Notes under the pieces: generated by a model
Databases searched by the model: none
The model's input: the letters and a program-made list of their open reading frames with translations, nothing else
Told to the model about the DNA's origin: nothing
Shown: one piece after another, positions 7,220 through 14,607 of the stretch
Numbering within the stretch: the stretch's first letter is position 1
Layout: each line of letters starts with the position of its first letter
Position numbers and translations under genes: made by a program
Origin: JBBKXP01 sp038251315
GTDB lineage: Bacteria > Pseudomonadota > Alphaproteobacteria > Rhodobacterales > Rhodobacteraceae
NCBI GenBank assembly: GCA_038251315.1
Contig: JBBSBK010000016.1
Span: forward strand, 1-48,598
Length of the DNA stretch: 48,598 nt
Direction of reading: 5' to 3'

Positions 7220-8598
7220 CCCATGACCTTGGTCAGCGCCTTGTCCACGGCCCCGGTAATCTGGTCCACATCGTCCTTGGTCGCGATCAGCGGCGGGGCG
7301 AATAGCAGGGTGTTGTTGCCGCCGGGGATCGACCGGTTGGTCATGCCGATGATGATGCCTTGGGCCAGACAGTCTGCCACGACGGCCGCGCACAGCTTTT
7401 CGGCCAGCGGTTCTTTGGTGTCGCGATCCGCCACCAGTTCGGCCCCGGCAAACAGTCCCTTGCCGCGCACGTGGCCGATGGCCTTGTGCCGTTGCGACAG
7501 CGCCATCAGGTTATCCATCAGACGCTCGCCCATGCGGGTCGAGTTGTTCAAAAGATACTCATCTTCCAGAATCCGCATATTTTCCATCGCCGCAGCAGGG
7601 CCTGCCGTGCAGCCGCCAAAGGTCGAGATATCGCGGAAATAGGACAGGTGATCGTCGGCGTCCTTGAATTGTTCGAACACCGCGTTGGTGGTCACGCAGC
7701 ACGAAATCGCGGCGTAGCCCGATGCGACGCCCTTGGCCATCGTCACGATGTCCGGCTGCACGCCATATTGCTGATAGCCGAACCACGTGCCGGTGCGGCC
7801 CAACCCGCAGACGACCTCGTCGATGTGCAGCAGGATGTCGTATTGTTTGCAGATCTCCTGCACCCGGTCCCAATAGCCCTTGGGCGGGGTGATCGCGCCG
7901 CCGCCTGCGGTGATGGGTTCAAGGCACAGGGCGCCGATCGTGTCGGGGCCTTCGCGCAGGATGACCTCTTCGATCAGGTTGGCAGCGTGCAGGCCGTAAT
8001 CCTCGCCCGCCAGCCCGTCTTGGGCGCGGTATTCGCTGCAATGGGGGACCATGACGAAACCGGGGGCAAAGGGGCCGTATTGCATGTTGCGTTCCTGCTG
8101 CCCGCCCGCCGACATCGTGGCGATGGTGCCGCCGTGATAGTCGCGGTCGCGATACAGGATTTTCGATTTCTTGCCGCCGTGGTGCTTGTGGCTGATCTGG
8201 CGGACCATCTTGAACGCCTTCTCGTTCGCTTCGGACCCCGAATTGGCGTAATAAACCCGGTCGAGCCCCGGCATTTTTTCGATCAGCCGTTCGGCAAACT
8301 GGGCGCTGGGCACGGTCCCCATCGCACCGCCCCAAAAGTTCATCTTGAGGATCTGATCGCGCACCACGTTGGCAATGCTTTCGCGGCCATAGCCGACGTT
8401 GACGGTCCAGACCCCGCCCGACACCGCATCAAGATGCTCTTTGCCCTTGATGTCCCAGACGCGCATACCCTTGCCCTCGACGATGATCCGGGGGTCAAGG
8501 GTTTCAAACGGTTTGTGCTGCACAAGGTGGTGCCACATATGGGCGCGGTCTGCGTCGATGATGTGTTGGGGGTCGTTGGATGTGGTCAGGGTATCCAT
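7216..8598 (-). CDS. tpa: Taurine-pyruvate aminotransferase
   Basis: The 460-residue class-III PLP aminotransferase would convert taurine and pyruvate to sulfoacetaldehyde and alanine. Motifs: NSGSEANE at 119-126, IDEVVCG around D260, and the Schiff-base lysine K289 in TMAKGVASG. The N-terminal HMWHHLVQHKPFE and VSGGVWTVNVGYGRE segments match Tpa of Rhodobacterales as I know it. It is divergent from tauABC, which supports the taurine assignment. The start chosen is the ATG at 8598, preceded by GGAG at a 6-base spacing; an ATG four codons upstream has no such site. No xsc or pta (the next pathway enzymes) and no tauR are in the window. Confidence 0.9.
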   Translation of the reverse strand: MDTLTTSNDPQHIIDADRAHMWHHLVQHKPFETLDPRIIVEGKGMRVWDIKGKEHLDAVSGGVWTVNVGYGRESIANVVRDQILKMNFWGGAMGTVPSAQFAERLIEKMPGLDRVYYANSGSEANEKAFKMVRQISHKHHGGKKSKILYRDRDYHGGTIATMSAGGQQERNMQYGPFAPGFVMVPHCSEYRAQDGLAGEDYGLHAANLIEEVILREGPDTIGALCLEPITAGGGAITPPKGYWDRVQEICKQYDILLHIDEVVCGLGRTGTWFGYQQYGVQPDIVTMAKGVASGYAAISCCVTTNAVFEQFKDADDHLSYFRDISTFGGCTAGPAAAMENMRILEDEYLLNNSTRMGERLMDNLMALSQRHKAIGHVRGKGLFAGAELVADRDTKEPLAEKLCAAVVADCLAQGIIIGMTNRSIPGGNNTLLFAPPLIATKDDVDQITGAVDKALTKVMG

Positions 8599-9068
8599 GT
8601 CAGGCTCCATGATGCGGATGGCGGTCGAATCCGCCGCACAATTTGATCGCTATCGATTCACATTGCGCCCGCTGTCTGTGCGGTCAATAGGGCCAGATGA
8701 CGCGCATGTCTAAGGCCAGACTCCGTGGTCGGGTCTGAAGCTGCGATTGGCCGTAATGTGTCAAGTCAATGATAACCTTAGAATTCCTTTCTATTTGCAT
8801 GAGAATCTCTTGAGCATAACGCCCGCTCGCTGATGACGGCGGCATTGACCGCGGCCTTGGACATCCATTGTTTGCGGGGGGGGGTAAAAACGCATTTTCG
8901 GATATTCCGAAGCGGGCCTTGCGAAAAGAGGGGCTTTTGCGGTTTGCTGATCCGTGGTCAGCTTGCGCCAATCAAGGGTGGCAACCACGCCCCTTGAACA
9001 CATCGAGGCGGGGACAACCCTGCCCGCCAACCGGACCCGCAAGGGCCAACCAACCTGGGAGACGACAG
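8599..9068. promoter_or_regulatory. Long divergent promoter region between tpa and tauA
   Basis: About 470 bases separate the two divergent starts and I find no supported gene in them. The middle, around 8750-8820, is AT-richer than its surroundings and includes TTGACTTGACA on the minus strand at about 8756-8766, a possible -35 element for tpa. A run of eight or more G lies at about 8876-8885. The tauA ribosome-binding site (GGGAGACGACAG) is just before 9069. The MocR/GntR-type regulator gene tauR, often found beside tpa, is absent here. Confidence 0.4.
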
Positions 9069-10073
9069 ATGACGATCAAGACAATTCTGATGGGGGCCGC
9101 CGGTGCCGTTGCATTGCTGGCCGGAGCGCAATCCGCGATGGCGCAAGATGGCGAACTGACCGTCGCCTATTTCCTCGAATGGCCGATGCCGTTCGAGTTC
9201 GCCAAGGTCAACGGCCTTTACGACGAAGCGCTCGGCATGAAGGTGAACTGGGTCAGTTTTGAAACCGGCACTGCGATGTCTGCCGCGATGGCGTCGGGCG
9301 ACGTGCAGATCGCGGTCAGCCAGGGCGTGCCGCCCTTCGTCGTCGCCGCCAGCGCCGGGCAGGATCTGCAGGTGCTGGACGTGGCGGTCAGCTATGCCGA
9401 CAACGACAACTGCGTCGTGCGGTCCGACCTCGAAATCACCAAGGATAGCGCTGCCGAACTGGCTGGACTCAAGGTCGCCGTACCGCTGGGGACCGCGGCG
9501 CACTACGGCTATCTGAGCCAGATGGCGCATTTCGGTGTCGATCCGGCCAGCATGACCATCGTCGACATGGCGCCGCCTGACGGCGCTGCCGCCATTGCCC
9601 AAGGGGCCGTGGACATGATGTGCGGCTATGGCGGATCGCTGCGCACCGCGATGGAATACGGCAACGTCCTTTTGACCGGCGCCGAAAAGACCGAACTTGG
9701 AATTCTGGTGTTCGACGTGACCAGCGCACCGGCCTCTTTCGTGGCCGAAAACCCCGACGTGGTTGCCAAGTTTCTGGCCGTCACCGCCAAGATGAACGCC
9801 GGCTGGAACGACGGGTCGATGGTCGAGGAGATGATCCCGGTCATCGCGCAGGATTCTGGCATGGACGAACAGGCCGTGCGCGACTTCATGGCAACATTCA
9901 CCTTTCCGTCGGTCGAAGATCAGCTTTCGGCCAAGTGGCTCGGCGGCAATGCCGCAGAGTTCATGAAAGGTGTTGCACAAGTGTTCGTCGACGCAGGGTC
10001 GATCCCGGCGGTCAGTGCCAGCTACGAGGGGAACGTCAACACCGGCCCGCTGGCTGCTGCCGGCGCGATGTAA
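9069..10073 (+). CDS. tauA: Taurine ABC transporter substrate-binding protein
   Basis: The 334-residue periplasmic protein has a clear Sec signal peptide, with cleavage likely after QSAMA (about residue 24), followed by ELTVAYFLEWPMPFEFAKVNG. It belongs to the SsuA/TauA-like nitrate-sulfonate-taurine binding family (PF09084-like). The start is the ATG at 9069, behind GGGAGACGACAG; earlier in-frame starts lack a leader and overlap the promoter region. Divergence from tpa and the following tauB and tauC support taurine as ligand. A strong hairpin directly after its stop probably raises tauA mRNA level relative to tauBC. Confidence 0.9.
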   Translation: MTIKTILMGAAGAVALLAGAQSAMAQDGELTVAYFLEWPMPFEFAKVNGLYDEALGMKVNWVSFETGTAMSAAMASGDVQIAVSQGVPPFVVAASAGQDLQVLDVAVSYADNDNCVVRSDLEITKDSAAELAGLKVAVPLGTAAHYGYLSQMAHFGVDPASMTIVDMAPPDGAAAIAQGAVDMMCGYGGSLRTAMEYGNVLLTGAEKTELGILVFDVTSAPASFVAENPDVVAKFLAVTAKMNAGWNDGSMVEEMIPVIAQDSGMDEQAVRDFMATFTFPSVEDQLSAKWLGGNAAEFMKGVAQVFVDAGSIPAVSASYEGNVNTGPLAAAGAM

Positions 10074-10081
10074 TCCCGAAA

Positions 10082-10109
10082 CGGGGGCGTCTGGAAACAG
10101 ACGCCCCCG
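10082..10109 (+). terminator. Strong GAAA-loop hairpin between tauA and tauB
   Basis: A perfect 12-bp stem, CGGGGGCGTCTG (10082-10093) with CAGACGCCCCCG (10098-10109), is closed by a GAAA tetraloop and followed by GCCATTTGTTTT. It lies in the 96-base gap after the binding-protein gene. Such hairpins commonly act as partial terminators or 3' stabilisers, so that the binding protein is made in excess over the membrane parts. The T-tract is interrupted, which favours partial termination. Confidence 0.8.
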
Positions 10110-10169
10110 CCATTTGTTTTCGCCGCCGGTCAGGTCGCAGACCCGCGCCGAAAACACGTGGAGCGGGAC

Positions 10170-10976
10170 ATGGCCGGACTATCCATCGAAAACCTGTCGA
10201 TGCGGTTCGATCTGCCGGGCGGCGGGTCGGTGCAGGCGTTGCAGGAAATCTCGCTTGAGCTGCAACAGGGTGAACTGATGTCGGTGCTGGGCCCGTCGGG
10301 CTGTGGCAAGACGACCCTTTTGAACATCGTTGCCGGGTTTCTGGCCCCCACGTCCGGCAAGATCGTTCTGAACGGCAAGCGGGTCAGTGGGCCCGGCCCC
10401 GAACGCGGCATGGTGTTTCAGGCGGGCGCGTTGTTCGAGTGGATGAGCGTGCGCGACAACGTCAGCTTTGGCCCCCGGATGAAAGGACAGCGGTCGACGC
10501 AATACAAGGCGAGCGTCGATCATCTGCTGAACATCGTCGGCCTGCGCGATTTCAAGGAAAAGGCGATCTACGAATTGTCGGGCGGCATGCAGCAGCGCGT
10601 GGCGCTGGCCCGGTGTCTGGCCAACGATCCCGACGTCATCCTGATGGATGAACCGCTGGGGGCGCTGGACGCGCTGACACGCGAAAAGATGCAAGGTCTG
10701 GTCCTGAAGTTGTGGAGGGAAACCGGCAAGACGATCATCCTCATCACCCATTCCGTCGAGGAGGCGCTGCTCCTGGGTGAACGGCTGGTCGTCATGGCCC
10801 CGCGCCCCGGTCGCATCCACAAGGAATACCGTCTGCCATTCGCGGAAATGGGCGTGAACAAGGACCTGCGCGAGGTCAAGAGACACCCCGATTTCGCCAC
10901 CCGCCGCGAGGAAATCCTCGGGATGATCTGGGACATGGAAGAAGAAATCATGGGCCGCACCGGGGAAGCCGTCTGA
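10170..10976 (+). CDS. tauB: Taurine ABC transporter ATP-binding protein
   Basis: The 268-residue ATPase powers taurine import at the inner face of the membrane. It shows Walker A GPSGCGKTT, signature LSGGMQQRVALARCL, Walker B VILMDEPLGALD and the switch histidine in ITHSVEEA, with an extra C-terminal stretch common in TauB/SsuB-like ATPases. The start is the ATG at 10170, with GGAG at 10160-10163. A GTG four codons upstream overlaps that site and is less likely. The stop shares one base with the tauC start (TGATG). Confidence 0.92.
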   Translation: MAGLSIENLSMRFDLPGGGSVQALQEISLELQQGELMSVLGPSGCGKTTLLNIVAGFLAPTSGKIVLNGKRVSGPGPERGMVFQAGALFEWMSVRDNVSFGPRMKGQRSTQYKASVDHLLNIVGLRDFKEKAIYELSGGMQQRVALARCLANDPDVILMDEPLGALDALTREKMQGLVLKLWRETGKTIILITHSVEEALLLGERLVVMAPRPGRIHKEYRLPFAEMGVNKDLREVKRHPDFATRREEILGMIWDMEEEIMGRTGEAV

Positions 10977-12310
10977 TGGAGACCCTGCGCGGTCTTGGCG
11001 GCGAATTAGTCACGGTGCTGGCCACACTCGCAGCGGCCGTCCCCTATATCATCGGCTATGTCCTGCTGATCCTGCTGACGCTTTTCATGTGGCGTGCGAT
11101 CCGGCGGTTCATGACGCCCAAACACGACTATGGATCGCTGAAAACCGTGACCTTCGGCGACGAAAGCGCGGTCACGTCCAATCTTGCCGCCTCGATCATT
11201 TCGGTCGTGTTGATCTTTGTGCTGTGGGGCGCGTTCACCGGGTCGAAACTGCTGCCAGGATTCCTGCATGCTCCGGGACCGTTTGTTGGCGAGGGGTCGT
11301 TCATCTACACGCTGCAGGACTCGGATGGCGCGACGGATGATGCGACGGTGTCGGTCGTCGTGTTCCCCGCCGGGACCGCACCGCAAGAGCCGGTCGTGGA
11401 GCCGGGCGAGGGGATCGCCAAGAACGATGTTGCAACGGTGCAAAGCTATCGGTCGTCGCTGTTGCGGGCGGCTGACAATGACGAGGTGACGCGCGATGGC
11501 GGCGCTATGGTGGTGGCGATCAATGGCAAAGCGGTCGGACCCGGGCAAAGCGTTTCAGTCGATTTCGGCCGTGTCGCGGTGACACCCAAAGGGACGCTGA
11601 ACATCGAACCGGCGAAAGGCTGGCAGATGGAGCCGATCTGGTTGCCCGCGCCCGAGGCGGTCTGGTCGCGTTTCATCGAAGTGGCAAGGGACGGGTTCCG
11701 CAATACGCCGCTGATGGGGCATCTGGGATATTCGCTGTTCCGGGTGCTGGTCGGCTTTCTTCTGGGGGCGGTCGTCGGCATCCCGCTTGGCTATGCGATG
11801 GGGCTCAGCGACTGGTTTCGCGGCTGGTTCGACCCGATCGTCGAGTTCATGCGCCCGGTGCCGCCCCTCGCGCTGATCCCCCTGGTTATCATCTGGGCCG
11901 GAATCGGCGAGGTCGGCAAGATCATCCTGCTGTTCCTTGCAGCCTTGTGGATCATGGCGATCTCTGCGCGGTCGGGGGTCAGCGGGGTGCGGATTTCCAA
12001 GGTCCACGCGGCCTATTCGCTGGGCGCGAACAAGTGGCAGATCATGCGCCATGTCATCATCCCCAACTCGCTTCCCGAGATTTTCACCGGGGCGCGGGTG
12101 GCGATGGGGGTCTGCTGGGGCACGGTCGTTGCTGCCGAACTGGTCGCCGCCGAAAGGGGGGCAGGGATGATGATCATGGTCGCGTCCAAGTTCCAGATGA
12201 CCGATATCGTTCTAATGGGGATCATCCTCATCGGGCTGATCGGATTCGGGATCGACATGCTGATGCGCTGGGCCGAAAGGGTGCTGGTGCCGTGGAAGGG
12301 CAAGGGATAG
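10976..12310 (+). CDS. tauC: Taurine ABC transporter permease with an N-terminal extension and cadherin-like insert
   Basis: The C-terminal part (about residues 225-440) is a normal TauC-like permease with six likely helices and the EAA loop near 343-366 (SLGANKWQIMRHVIIPNSLPE). The protein has 444 residues against roughly 250-290 for ordinary TauC. The extra N-terminus holds two helices (about 20-40 and 70-90) and then, at about 105-218, sequence that looks like bacterial cadherin/VCBS-type repeats: SFIYTLQDSDGATDDATVSVV, then NDEVTRDGGAMVVAINGKAV and GRVAVTPKGTLNIEPAKGW. The insert would lie in the periplasm. The frame is continuous and is coupled to tauB by TGATG, so a frameshift artefact is unlikely. 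Confidence 0.88.
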   Translation: METLRGLGGELVTVLATLAAAVPYIIGYVLLILLTLFMWRAIRRFMTPKHDYGSLKTVTFGDESAVTSNLAASIISVVLIFVLWGAFTGSKLLPGFLHAPGPFVGEGSFIYTLQDSDGATDDATVSVVVFPAGTAPQEPVVEPGEGIAKNDVATVQSYRSSLLRAADNDEVTRDGGAMVVAINGKAVGPGQSVSVDFGRVAVTPKGTLNIEPAKGWQMEPIWLPAPEAVWSRFIEVARDGFRNTPLMGHLGYSLFRVLVGFLLGAVVGIPLGYAMGLSDWFRGWFDPIVEFMRPVPPLALIPLVIIWAGIGEVGKIILLFLAALWIMAISARSGVSGVRISKVHAAYSLGANKWQIMRHVIIPNSLPEIFTGARVAMGVCWGTVVAAELVAAERGAGMMIMVASKFQMTDIVLMGIILIGLIGFGIDMLMRWAERVLVPWKGKG

Positions 12311-12325
12311 CGGGTGCGAACCCGC
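12310..12325 (+). terminator. Hairpin after tauC
   Basis: GCGGGT (12310-12315) pairs with ACCCGC (12320-12325) over a GCGA loop, followed by GCCTTTGAGCGGT. The stem starts on the last base of the tauC stop codon. There is no real T-tract, so factor-independent termination is doubtful. A near-copy lies after the next gene (13087-13102). Confidence 0.4.
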
Positions 12326-12395
12326 GCCTTTGAGCGGTCACGTTGTCGCCATGATGGGGTGGTTGGCTCGCGCCGCAAGACTGTGGTGATTACTC

Positions 12396-13085
12396 ATGAC
12401 GCAAAACTGGCCCGATCTAGTTTCCCTGACGCAAGCAACGCAACGTGTCGCCCTGCTGATCGACGGCGACAATATTCCGCTGAATCACGTCGCGGCCTTG
12501 CAGGCGTTTGCGGCCAAGACGGGCGATCCGGTGATCCGGCGGGTTTATTGCGACAACACGCATCTGAAGGGCTGGGTCGGCGTGCCGGGGTTGCGGGCAA
12601 TCCACAGCGGCGCGGGCAAGAATGCAACCGACATGCTGCTGGTGATCGATGCAATGGCGCTGGCCTATGTTGGGGCGGCTGACCTGTTCGTCATCGCGTC
12701 GTCGGACCGCGATTTTGCCCATCTGGCGCACCATTTGCGCGAAAAGGGCCATCGGGTGATCGGGGTGGGTGAGGGGAAAACGCCGGACGCGTTTCGGGCG
12801 GCGTGTTCGGCGTTCGTCGACTTGCTGCAGATGGAACAGGCGGTCGCGCTGCCGATTCGAGAGACGCCGCTTGAACACCACGTCAAAGCGATCATAAAAA
12901 AAGCAAATCACTCCAAAGGTGCCCTGATCAACACACTGGAGCCGAGTATGCAAAACCGTCAGCCGGGTTTCAAGATCGCGTCACATCCCCAAAAAAGCTG
13001 GCGGGCTTACTTGACTGCCCACCCGACGCTTTATGCCTGCGATCCGCGTGGCCCGCAGGCCCGCGTACGCTGGATCGGTGGATAA
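12396..13085 (+). CDS. NYN domain (PIN-like) putative RNase
   Basis: The 229-residue protein starts with an NYN/PIN-like nuclease fold: LLIDGDN with D23 and D25, GAGKNATDMLLVIDAMALAY with D79, and IASSDRDFAHLAHHLREKG with D104 and D106. These acidic positions form the expected metal-binding site. Residues about 155-229 (ETPLEHHVKAIIKKANHSKGAL to the end) look like an OST-HTH/LOTUS-type RNA-binding module, a common partner of bacterial NYN domains. It stands alone between tauC and the HisD-like gene and is flanked by two similar hairpins. Its RNA target is unknown. Confidence 0.85.
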   Translation: MTQNWPDLVSLTQATQRVALLIDGDNIPLNHVAALQAFAAKTGDPVIRRVYCDNTHLKGWVGVPGLRAIHSGAGKNATDMLLVIDAMALAYVGAADLFVIASSDRDFAHLAHHLREKGHRVIGVGEGKTPDAFRAACSAFVDLLQMEQAVALPIRETPLEHHVKAIIKKANHSKGALINTLEPSMQNRQPGFKIASHPQKSWRAYLTAHPTLYACDPRGPQARVRWIGG

Positions 13086-13086
13086 G

Positions 13087-13102
13087 GCGGGTCTCGACCC
13101 GC
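13087..13102 (+). terminator. Hairpin after the NYN gene
   Basis: GCGGGT (13087-13092) and ACCCGC (13097-13102) flank a CTCG loop and are followed by GCGCCTTTGCGGT. It lies two bases after the stop. Stem and 3' flank closely resemble the hairpin at 12310-12325, so this is either a terminator type used repeatedly in this genome or a small dispersed repeat. Confidence 0.45.
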
Positions 13103-13232
13103 GCGCCTTTGCGGTAATCAAACCTGCGTTTCGGAAAATCGAACGCTGCGGCCCGTGCTGCCGATTGCCTTTGCTGCTGCCGCCGCGTCGCACCTAAGGT
13201 GCGCCGAACCCCTTGGCGGAGCCGGCCCTGAT

Positions 13233-14528
13233 ATGGCGACCTACCTCAAAAAAGCGTTGCGCACCGCCGAAACCGATCATGCTGACGTGAACCAATCGGT
13301 TCGCGCCCTGCTGGCCGAAATCGCCGCCGGGGGCGAGGATGCCGCACGCGACATGGCCCGCCGATTCGACGGGTGGGAGGGCGAGGTCATCGCCTCTCGG
13401 CAAACCCGCGCAGCGGCGGCAGCAGCGTTGCCGGACCAGATAAAGGCGGATATCCGCTTTGCCCACGCCAACATCGCCCGGTTCGCGCAGGCCCAGCGCG
13501 ATACGATCCACGATACCGAAGTCGAAATCCTGCCCGGTCTGCGGGCCGGCCAGCGCCAGATCCCGGTCAGCGCGGCGGGCTGCTATGTGCCCGGCGGTCG
13601 CTACGCCCACATCGCCAGCGCGATCATGACGGTGACGACGGCCAGGGTCGCCGGGGTCGGCCATATCATCGCCTGTTCACCGCCCCGCCCCGGCACCGGA
13701 ATCCCGCCCGCTATCGTTTATGCGATGGATCTTTGCGGTACCGACACGATCCTGAACATGGGCGGCGTGCAGGCCGTGGCGGCGATGGCGACCGGCCTGT
13801 TCGGTCTGCCCCGCGCCGATATCCTTGTTGGCCCCGGCAACCAATATGTGGCCGAGGCCAAGCGTATTCTGTTCGGGCAGGTCGGCATCGACATGGTCGC
13901 CGGGCCGACCGACATGTTGATACTGGCTGATGCCGGGGCTGACCCGGTGCTGGTCGCGGCCGACCTCGTCGGGCAGGCCGAGCATGGGTATAATTCGCCG
14001 GTCTGGTTGGTCACCGATACGGCGGCCTTGGCCCATGACGTCATGGACCGCGTTCCCGCTCTGATCGACGCCCTCCCACAGCTCAACGCCGACAGCGCCC
14101 GCGCGGCGTGGCGCGATTATGCCGAGGTGGTGGTCTGCGCCGGGCGGGACGAGATGGCGCAGGTGTCCGACCGCTACGCGCCGGAGCATCTGCATGTGCA
14201 AAGTGCCGACCTCGACTGGTGGCTGACCCGCCTGACGGCCTACGGATCGCTGTTTCTGGGCGAGGAAACGACTGTTGCGTTCGGCGACAAGGCGGCGGGA
14301 CCGAACCACGTGCTGCCGACCGGTGGCGCGGCCCGCTATACCGGTGGTTTGTCGGTCGGCAAGTTCATGAAAACGGTGACATGGCAGCGGTCGACCCGCG
14401 AGGCTGCCCGCCCTGTGGCCGAGGCGACAGCGCGCATTTCCCGGATGGAGGGAATGGAGGCGCATGCCCGGTCGGCTGATATCCGACTGGCCAAGTTCTT
14501 TCCGGGCGAGGTTTTCGATCTAGGGTAA
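13233..14528 (+). CDS. Histidinol dehydrogenase family protein, HpsN-like (possible sulfopropanediol 3-dehydrogenase)
   Basis: The 431-residue NAD-dependent dehydrogenase keeps the HisD zinc and catalytic residues: Q248 and H251 (GQAEHGYNSP), catalytic pair E318-H319 (APEHLHV), D352 (FGDKAAGPNHVLPTGG) and H411. Several segments differ from biosynthetic HisD and resemble the catabolic paralogue group that includes HpsN, which oxidises 2,3-dihydroxypropane-1-sulfonate to sulfolactate: YVPGGRYAHIASAIMTVTTA, LVGPGNQYVAEAKR, QAEHGYNSPVWLVT. There are no his genes nearby, but taurine genes lie just upstream. The start is the ATG at 13233; a GTG at 13155 is possible but less likely. The sulfonate assignment is inference; an unrelated polyol substrate is the main alternative. 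Confidence 0.7.
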   Translation: MATYLKKALRTAETDHADVNQSVRALLAEIAAGGEDAARDMARRFDGWEGEVIASRQTRAAAAAALPDQIKADIRFAHANIARFAQAQRDTIHDTEVEILPGLRAGQRQIPVSAAGCYVPGGRYAHIASAIMTVTTARVAGVGHIIACSPPRPGTGIPPAIVYAMDLCGTDTILNMGGVQAVAAMATGLFGLPRADILVGPGNQYVAEAKRILFGQVGIDMVAGPTDMLILADAGADPVLVAADLVGQAEHGYNSPVWLVTDTAALAHDVMDRVPALIDALPQLNADSARAAWRDYAEVVVCAGRDEMAQVSDRYAPEHLHVQSADLDWWLTRLTAYGSLFLGEETTVAFGDKAAGPNHVLPTGGAARYTGGLSVGKFMKTVTWQRSTREAARPVAEATARISRMEGMEAHARSADIRLAKFFPGEVFDLG

Positions 14529-14567
14529 GGCGCGGTCAAAGTACTGGCGTGCCGTGCGAAGAATCGC

Positions 14568-14605
14568 CATCTCTCTGGGTTCAGGACTCCACGATTCGAG
14601 AGATG
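14568..14605. repeat. 8-bp inverted repeat between the HisD-like gene and copA remnant
   Basis: CATCTCTC (14568-14575) is repeated inverted as GAGAGATG (14598-14605) around TGGGTTCAGGACTCCACG. It lies exactly where recognisable copA-like sequence begins. It could be a transcription hairpin or the scar of a lost insertion element that truncated the copA 5' end. I cannot match it to a specific IS end. Confidence 0.35.
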
Positions 14606-14607
14606 TA

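Noticed and set aside
13233..14528. Biosynthetic histidinol dehydrogenase (hisD of the his operon)
   Set aside because: No other his genes are near and several segments match the HpsN-like catabolic group better; final proof needs a phylogeny.
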